Source: Caldilineaceae bacterium
GTDB taxonomy: Bacteria; Chloroflexota; Anaerolineae; Caldilineales; Caldilineaceae
Direction: 5' to 3'
Assembly (NCBI GenBank): GCA_020634755.1
Contig: JACKBC010000019.1
Coordinates: 51,209-115,208, forward strand
DNA length: 64,000 nt
Shown here: positions 33,342 to 41,500 of the stretch, piece by piece
Numbering within the stretch: position 1 is the first letter of the stretch
Layout: every line of letters begins with the position of its first letter
Program-made: the position numbers and the translations under genes
Notes under the pieces: model-generated
The model's input: the letters and a program-made list of their open reading frames with translations, nothing else
What the model was told of the DNA's origin: nothing
The model's database searches: none

Positions 33342-34394
33342 ATGTTTAATCAACCAAATCGCGCCGTGGGCATTGTGGGTTATGGGGCATATGTACCGCG
33401 TTTTCGGCTGCCGGGCAGCGAGATTAGCCGGGTGTGGACGGAGGGCAACAGCCGCAGCCCCATTCGCGAAAAAGCGGTGCCGGGCAAAGATGAAGATACG
33501 GCCACCATGAGCATTGAGGCGGCGCGCAACGCACTGGCGCGAGCGCAGATCGATCCCCAATTGCTACGCGCAGTCTGGGTGGGCAGCGAAAGCCATCCCT
33601 ATGCGGTAAAGCCCACAGGCACCATTGTGGCCGAGGCCATTGGCGCCACGCCGGTAACGCTGGCGGCGGATTGGCAATTTGCCTGCAAAGCAGGGACCGA
33701 AGCCACCCAGGCCGCCATCGGCTTTGTGGGCAGCGGCATGGGCGATTACGCGCTGAGCATTGGCATGGATACGGCCCAGGGTCGGCCTGGCGATGCGCTG
33801 GAATATACGGCCGGCGCAGGTGGCGCCGCGTACATTATTGGTCCGGCAGAGCAGGCCTGCGCGCTGATCCAGCGCACGGGCAGTTACGTGTCGGACACCA
33901 CCGACTTTTGGCGGCGCCCTACCACGCACTACCCCAGCCATGCCGAACGCTTTAGCGGCGATCCAGGCTACTTTGGCCACGTTGTGCCGGCGGCCGCGGC
34001 GCTCATGGCCGAAATGGGGACGACGCCCGCCGATTATCGCTACGTGGTATTTCATCAGCCCAATGCCAAATTTCCCACGCGGGCGCTGGAACAGCTGGGC
34101 TTTACAAAAGAGCAGTGGCAGACTGGCCTACTCGTGCGCGAAATTGGCAATACCTATGCTGGGGCGGCCATGATCGGGCTGACCGCCGTGCTGGATGTGG
34201 CCGCACCGGGCGACCGCATTTTAATGGTGAGCTACGGCAGCGGCGCCGGTTCGGATGGGTTCGACCTGCTGGCAACGGATAAAATTACGGAAGTACAAAC
34301 GCGCGCGCCGTCGACGCGTTCTTACATTGAGCGCCGCGTTCAGATTGACTACGCGCAATATGTGCGGATGCGGCGCAAGTTGGCCACGCATTAA
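33342..34394 (+). CDS. Hydroxymethylglutaryl-CoA synthase, archaeal type
   Basis: 350 residues from the ATG at 33342, supported by AAGGAG twelve bases upstream; a long in-frame extension to 32685 overlaps the reductase and is spurious. This thiolase-fold enzyme condenses acetoacetyl-CoA and acetyl-CoA. Visible: VGIVGYGAYVPRFRLP, acidic GKDEDTATMS, nucleophile Cys115 in FACKAGTEA, His238 in VFHQPNAKFP, and the SYGSGAGSDGF loop. Length and motifs fit the archaeal/short bacterial form and not the longer MvaS. In archaea it is encoded beside an acetoacetyl-CoA thiolase and a DUF35 scaffold; neither is adjacent here. It forms a unit with the upstream reductase. Confidence 0.92.
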   Translation: MFNQPNRAVGIVGYGAYVPRFRLPGSEISRVWTEGNSRSPIREKAVPGKDEDTATMSIEAARNALARAQIDPQLLRAVWVGSESHPYAVKPTGTIVAEAIGATPVTLAADWQFACKAGTEATQAAIGFVGSGMGDYALSIGMDTAQGRPGDALEYTAGAGGAAYIIGPAEQACALIQRTGSYVSDTTDFWRRPTTHYPSHAERFSGDPGYFGHVVPAAAALMAEMGTTPADYRYVVFHQPNAKFPTRALEQLGFTKEQWQTGLLVREIGNTYAGAAMIGLTAVLDVAAPGDRILMVSYGSGAGSDGFDLLATDKITEVQTRAPSTRSYIERRVQIDYAQYVRMRRKLATH

Positions 34395-34411
34395 ATAAAT
34401 TTATCCCACAG

Positions 34412-34459
34412 CTATCCCACATTTATCCCACACAATTGTGTGGGATAAATGTGGGATAG
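34412..34459. terminator. 48-bp perfect palindrome between convergent genes
   Basis: Both halves read CTATCCCACATTTATCCC then ACACAA and its complement, centred on CACAATTGTG (34431-34440). With no spacer it is a perfect 24-bp stem that would act on both strands, between the HMG-CoA synthase and the crotonase gene. The half-site also contains two direct copies of TATCCCACA. A bidirectional terminator is the simplest reading. Confidence 0.75.
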
Positions 34460-34494
34460 TGATTTTATGGATTGTGGGTTTATGAGTAAATTCT

Positions 34495-35271
34495 CTATTG
34501 CCCGCGCCAATTGGCTTTGCGCTTTTCAATAAATGCGGCCATGCCCTCTTTTTGGTCCGCAGTGGCAAAGAGCATGGTAAAGAGCCGCCGCTCCAGGTGA
34601 AGGCCTTCCGCCAGCGTAGTTTCGTACGCTTTGGTCACCGCTTCTTTGCCGGCGCGCACCGCCACAGGGGCCCGTTGCGCAATACCTTGCGCCAGCTCCA
34701 GGGCCGCATCCATATATTGCTCGACGGGCGCCACGCGATTGACCAGGCCCAACTGCTGCGCCTCGGCGGCGCTGAGCTTGCGGTCATTGAGCACCATCTC
34801 CATGGCTACGGCTTTCCCCACGGTGCGGGTCAAGCGCTGGGTGCCGCCCGCCCCGGGAATAATGCCCAGGTTGATTTCGGGCTGGCCAAACTTGGCCGTT
34901 TCAGACGCTACGATCATGTCGCAGGCCATGGCCAGCTCGCAGCCGCCGCCCAAGCACCAGCCGCTGACCGCGGCAACAATCGGCTTGGCAATGGCGGCCA
35001 GCTGATCCCAGTAGTAAATAAAGGGATCGTTCATCATCTGGACCACACTGGCTTGCGCCATCTGTTTAATGTCGGCGCCGGCGGCAAACGCTTTTTCGCT
35101 GCCCGTGATCATCATACAGCCGACGCTGTCGTCACCATCAAACGCCCTCAATGCGTGCATCAATTCGGTCATCAAGGCGCTGTTGAGCGCGTTGAGCGCC
35201 TGCGGCCGGTTGAGTTGCACCACGCCGACGCGGTCCTCTTGGCGCACCAAGATGTTTTCATATTCTGCCAT
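34495..35271 (-). CDS. Enoyl-CoA hydratase/isomerase (crotonase family)
   Basis: 258 residues, typical crotonase length. The oxyanion-hole segments are FAAGADIKQM (62-71) and GWCLGGGCELAMACD (104-118). Both catalytic glutamates of the hydratase type are present: Glu112 (GGCELA) and Glu132 (GQPEINLG), followed by PGAGGTQRL. It should hydrate short 2-enoyl-CoA in beta-oxidation or an amino-acid catabolic route. It is convergent with the mevalonate genes, has no beta-oxidation neighbours, and is separated from the glucan synthase by a hairpin. Substrate range cannot be told from sequence. Confidence 0.93.
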   Translation of the reverse strand: MAEYENILVRQEDRVGVVQLNRPQALNALNSALMTELMHALRAFDGDDSVGCMMITGSEKAFAAGADIKQMAQASVVQMMNDPFIYYWDQLAAIAKPIVAAVSGWCLGGGCELAMACDMIVASETAKFGQPEINLGIIPGAGGTQRLTRTVGKAVAMEMVLNDRKLSAAEAQQLGLVNRVAPVEQYMDAALELAQGIAQRAPVAVRAGKEAVTKAYETTLAEGLHLERRLFTMLFATADQKEGMAAFIEKRKANWRGQ

Positions 35272-35444
35272 GTTGTGGATTTCCCCCGTTCGTGTTCATG
35301 CATTTTCGACTTTCCGGCAAAGGCTGCCGAATACACACCCCTCATTGATTTGCGGATTCGAAAAGTCTATGACAATAGCTTTGGCCTTAAGAGAAATGTC
35401 GATTTGATCGTTTTTTTGCGCGGGGAACATGGCAGATTATAACA

Positions 35445-35486
35445 CCGAAATCGCTCAATTCCACATGGGGAACTGAGCGATTTCGG
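35445..35486 (-). terminator. Hairpin downstream of glucan synthase
   Basis: A perfect 13-bp stem, CCGAAATCGCTCA / TGAGCGATTTCGG, with a 16-base loop starts 50 bases after the glucan synthase stop on the minus strand. The U-run is weak. Confidence 0.55.
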
Positions 35487-35535
35487 CGCGGGAGCCCGCT
35501 TTATTTAGGCAGCAATGAGGTTGAGGCTAACTATT

Positions 35536-38500
35536 TCAGCCATCAGCGGCATCGTCACCAAAGTCGTTTTTGCCCATGTGCAAGTGCATCTGCATGTGGA
35601 CTTGATGCACTTGCCCATCATCATGCAGCGGGATGATGCTATGCGCGATTTCAGCACCATCCACTGTTATTTGTGAAGCTTGCGCAAGTTCGCCGTTGCG
35701 CGCCACCGTGATTTCATATGTACTGTCCCCAAAGCGGTACGTCGCTTTAAAGCCGGGCCAATCATCTGGAAGCTGTGGGGCAATCTGTAAACCATCGGCT
35801 ACTCTCGTCAGCCCCAGAATGGCCTCCACCCCCAACCGGTACATCCAGCCGCTGGACCCCGTGTACCAAGTCCAACCGCCGCGGCCCAAATGCGAATCCG
35901 TGCTGTAAACATCGGCGGCAATCACATAGGGCTCCACCTTATAGCGGTTGGCCTTTTCTGGCGTATCGGCCCGCAGAATCGGATTGATGAGGCTGAACAG
36001 TTTACCGGCCGTGTCGCCGTCGCCCAGCTTGGCAAACGCCCAAATCGCCCATAGTGCGGCGTGGGTATATTGGCCGCCATTTTCGCGAATGCCCGGCAGA
36101 TACCCCTTGATATAGCCGGGATCTTTGTTGGTCTTGTCGAATGGCGGCGTAAAGAGCAAGATTAGACGGTCGTCCCAGCGCACCAAACGCTCTAACACCG
36201 CCTGCATGGCCTGGCGGGCGCGCTGTGCATCGCCAGCCCCGGAAAGGACGGCCCAAGATTGCGCAATTGAATCAATACGACACTCGCGGTTCTGCGCTGA
36301 GCCCAAAGGCGCGCCGTCATCGTAATAGGCGCGGCGATACCATCGGCTGTCCCAGCCGTGCTCTTCCAGCGCATGTTGATAATCATGGGCCAGCTTGCGC
36401 AACTGGTCGGCCTGGGCGCCATCGCCCACGGCATCACACAGCGCGGCAAAGTCTGTGGCAACCGCATAGATAAACCAGCCCAGCCACACGCTTTCGCCGC
36501 GGCCTTCAATGCCCACGCGGTTCATGCCGTCGTTCCAGTCGCCGGCGCCCATGCGCGGCAAGCCGTGGCCGCCACGCGTTGCGCCTTTTCTGATCGCCTG
36601 TATGCAATGCGTATAGAGGGAAGTACGCTTGTCTGTGGCGTCATAGTGCGCATAGCGCTCCTCTTCATCGTGTGTCAACGGCTCACCACGCAGAAAAGGC
36701 GCCTCTTCCTGCAACACATCCTTATCGCCAGTGGCGGCTACATAGTGCGCGGTGACAAAAGGCAGCCACAGCAGATCGTCACTGATGCGCGTGCGCACGC
36801 CCTGCCCGCCCGGTGGATGCCACCAGTGCAGCACATCGCCCGCCTCAAATTGATGTCGCGCCGCCCGCAAGAGCTGCGCGCGCACCAGATCTGGCCGGGC
36901 GTGGATCAGCGCCATTGAATCTTGCAGCTGATCGCGGAAGCCATAGGCGCCGCTGGATTGATACAGCGCCGACCGTCCCCACAACCGACAGGAGAGCGCC
37001 TGATAGAGCAGCCAGCGGTTGAGCAACAGATTCATGGCGGCATCTGGCGTTTCCACAGAAATGGTGTTCAGTATCTGGTCCCACTTGGTACGGGCCGCAC
37101 GCCACGTCTCTTCCACCACGGCGGCATCCTGGAAGCGTTCTAATAATTGGATTGCTTCTTCACGATTCTCACCCTGCCCAATGAGAAAATAGACCTCCTC
37201 TACGCCCTGGGCGGCAATATCCACGTGAAGCTGAAGCGCCGCACACGGATCGTTGCCAGCCTTCACATTGCCGGAAAGGCCAATGCGGCTCAATGCGGCC
37301 GGCTTGGCCAAGCTGCCCAATCGTCCCAGAAATTCGGCGCGATCGGTAGTGGCGCCGTGGGGCTCCTTGCTTCCAGCCACAAAAGCCACGCGCCCGGCAA
37401 AATCGGTGGCATATGTATTGGTGGCCAGCAGCGCACACACGTCTTCCTCATATTCCGATACAATATATTGCCCACTCTGGGCGCGGTTCACGCCCAACAC
37501 CCACTCGGCATAATAGGTCGCGGTCAGGCGACGCGGCTGATCGGTGTCATTTTCAAGACGCAGGTGAACCACCTTGAGCGACGTCTCTGGCGCCACAAAG
37601 ATGTGTACAAATTGCTTCAACCCGTGGCTATGGTGCTCAAAGACCGAATAGCCAGCACCGTGCCGCACTAGATAGGGCGCATCGGCCGGCGCCGGTTGTG
37701 GGGTGGGAGTCCAAAAGTCGGCAGTCTGTTCGTCGCGCAAATAGAGCGCTTCGGCAGGCTCATCGCTCACGGGGTCATTGCGCCAGGTGGTGAGTCGATT
37801 TTCACCACTGTTTATGGCCCACGTGTAGCCACCGCCCGTCTCGGAAACCAAGCAGCCAAAATCCGCATTGGCGATCACGTTGATCCAGGGCGCCGGAGTC
37901 ATTGCGCCGGGCCGCAGATGGATCACATATTCTGTGCCGTCAGGGCTAAAGCCGCCATAGCCATTGTCAAACTGGAGATCATCGGGACGCGCCACGGCCA
38001 TCTCAGCATGAGGCTGCGCGTCCACGGCGGCATACTCAATAGTGGGCTCAAAAGCGGGCAGACGAATTGACGGGGCTAACATGTTGGCCAACTGAGTTTC
38101 AAGCGAACCCGACGCGCCATTGAGCACCACGCGTGCGGTCGTTTGCAGCAGAATGCGATCTGCTTCGCTCAACTGGTCTTCGCGCACGACAAAGATGCCG
38201 CCGCGCTGGTTGAGCCACTGATTGCTCTCCATGCGGCTAATCACGCGCTCCACAAACCCTTGCACTGTTTGACCATAATTGGTGCGCTGGCGATTCACGA
38301 TCACCAGGTCGATCTGCAAACCGCGCCGCCGCCAATAACGATGGGCGCGCAAGAGCTCTTGCAGCACATCTCCATCGGCTTCATCGCGTAGATTCAGCAA
38401 TAATATTGGATAATCGCCTGAAATGCCATAGGCCCACAGCCCGGGTTGCCCCTTGCGATTGGAGATTAGGGTCTCTATTGGCGCACGGCGCGCACCATGG

Positions 38501-41500
38501 GGATAGAGCAGCAGCGAAAGCAGCTTTTGCGTCCACTGCAAGCGCGATTCGGTAAGCCCCATTTCCTGTAATTCGGTATGGGCCGCAGTGCGCGCGGCTT
38601 GGAAGGCGCGATCCAGCGCACCCCAGCGCTGATATTTTTGCGCCAATGCCAGGGCATCCTGTCGCGCATCAGCCGCAATGGTGAGCAGCGCCAAACGCAC
38701 AGTGGTGTGGGGCGCTAATTCAACCTCCTGCCCCAACGCCATAATGGGATCCAATGTGGCCCCCACCGTGCCAGACAACCATTCATCCTGGGCCAGCGCC
38801 TGTGGGTTGCGGTCGCTATGGCCGCGGCCAATAAAGCGCGCGCGGTCGCTCTCGTAAGCGCGCGTTAGCACATGGCCCGGCTCTATGAGCAAGGAGTGGG
38901 CGACAAAGTGCGTCTGTTCATCCGCCGCTCGCGGGCGACGGTAAAAGAGCAGCGTATTTGTCTCACGCACATAATCGCTTTCCACAAACAACTTGGCAAA
39001 CGCTTGGTGCCGCTCATCGGCGGCCGCCGAGCCGAGCACCACTTCGCCATAGCTGGTCAAACGCAAACGGCGTGGGCCATCCGTGTCGTTGGTCAGGCTA
39101 ATGCGGCGGATCTCCACGTTGTCCTCTGCCGCCACGGTGATCTCCATATGGAGCGCAATCCCATGGTCGCGCCGCCGAAACTCGGCCAAATGCGGATGAA
39201 AGATCACCTCCTCGTGGCTGGGAATGGCCGCGGTTGGTTGACGCCCCGCCGACCAAATGGCGCGCGGCGGGTGTTGTGCTTCTATATCCTGAATATAGAG
39301 CCAGCTGCCCCAATTATCCAGGGTGGTATCGGCGCGCCAGCGGGTGAGCTGCACATCTCGCCAGCGGCTATAGCCGCCGCCCGCATTGCTGATCAGCAAC
39401 CCATACTCACCGTTTGAGAGATAGTGGACCAGCGGCATGGGGCTATTTACCGGCGCGGGCCAAGGGTGAATCGGCGGCGCCGCTGCTTCAGCAGCTACTT
39501 GTTGCGCTTCGTTGGTGTGGGGGAATTGCAATGGCGCCCGCGTGGGCACACCCTCTTGCAACAGCAGTTCCACGCTACGAATGCTCGGCTCGGCGTGAAA
39601 GCGATCCACCATGCAGTCTGTGTGCAGATAGTTGAGCAGCGCCAGCAAAATCATCCCCTGATGATGCGCCATAAAGGAGCGCACGATCTCGTGGTCTTTG
39701 CCCAGCGTCAGGTGATTGGGGGTAAAATCGATGGCTTCGTACAGCCCATAACGTCCCAGCAGTTCCAACTTTTTCATCTCCAGCCAATTCTGCCAAACCG
39801 CTTGCGGATTGTACTTAATGGCCAGCATGGCGGCATAGGGCGCCACCACTTTATCATCCTCCAGGCCGCGTTTAAAGCCCAAACCGGGGGCGCCAAAAGC
39901 ATGATATTGATAGTTCATGCCGGCATCGAACACATAAAAGCCCGATTCGGAAATACCCCACGGGGTCTTGCGCTCGCGGCCCACCTGGATCTGGCGCGTT
40001 ACGCTGGCTCGACAACTCTGGTCGAGTAGGGTATCGGCATAGCCGCGCAGCAGCAGCGGCGGCATGAGATATTCGAACATAGTGCCGCTCCAGGAAAGCA
40101 GCACATGTTCGCCGCTGGCCAGCTGCGTGAGCGGACGCCCCAAATGGAGCCAGTGGCTCTGCGGCACATCACGCTTGGCAATGGCGATCAGGCTAGCCAC
40201 GCGCGCCTCCGACGCCAGCAGATCGTAGAAATTTTGGTCCAGATCACCCGAATCTATATTGTACCCAATGTGGAAAATCTGGCGATGTTTGTTAAAGAGA
40301 AACTGAAAGTCCATATCGCCCACAAAGCGATCGACTGCGCCGGCCAGATGCTGAATCCGTTCATCCATGACGGTGGCGGCATTGGTGCTTCCCGCCAGGG
40401 CCGACGTCAAATGGCGGCACCACGCGCGCGCCTCCTCGATCATTGCCGGGGCGGAGCTATCCACATCGAGCGCCGATTCAAGCGCTTGCACATAGGAACC
40501 AACGGTCGCGCCAATGTGCGGGATATCAGAAAGCCGTGCGTCTACCGGCAGCTCCTTTTGGAGCGCGGCCCACAGCTCGCGCACGGCGGGCTGGGCGCCG
40601 GTGCGGACAAAAAGCGCAGGTGGACTTTGCAACAGCCCCAACCAGGGCAACAGCGTAGAGACATCGCGCTGCATGTCGTCCAGGTGATGCTGGATGCGCT
40701 CGCTGTAGACGCGCGCGTTCTGCAGCATATCAGTGTTGACGGGGCCATCCGGCGCCTCTGGCTCTGCGGACGCGTTCAGCGTAGCCATGAGCTGCTGGTT
40801 AATGGTTTGATGCATGGTTTTGCCCAGCTCTTGCGCAAGCGCATACCACTGACCGGGATCGTTGCGTACAGCCAGGATCTGCTTTTCAACATCCGCCAAA
40901 TATTGCACCAGGGCATCACTGTGATGATCCATCGACTGGGTGACGGCCTCGGCAAGAGAGGGCAACAGATCCAGAAAGCCCTGCCAGCGCTCCCATGGCC
41001 AAACCGGCTCTTGGGTCACTTGCAAACATCCATGTTTGAGCGCAATCAGCGCGCCGGCCAGATTGCCGCTGTCCACCGTGGAGACATAGCTGGGCGGCAG
41101 CGGCTCCAAGCTGCGCGTGTCGATCCAGTTTAAAAAGTGGCCGCGATAGCGCTCCAGTCGCTCTAAGGTTTCAAAGGTGGAGTGCAGGCGGGCCACCAGA
41201 TTCATGGCGCCAATGTAGCCCAGGTCATAAGCGGCCAACGCCGAGAGCAGATACATGCCAACATTCGTGGGCGATGTGCGATGGGCCACCACGCCACGCG
41301 GGGATTCCTGAAAGTGATCCGGCGGCAGCCAATGATCATTGGGACCCACAAAATGTTCATAGAACATCCAGGTGCGGCGGGCCAGCATGCGCATGGCGCG
41401 CCGCTGGTCAGCCGAGAGCGGTGTGGGCGTCACCTGTTTGGGGCGGCTGATCATATGGGCAATCCACCAAGCCAGCAGCCAAATGGCCAGAAACGGCGCC

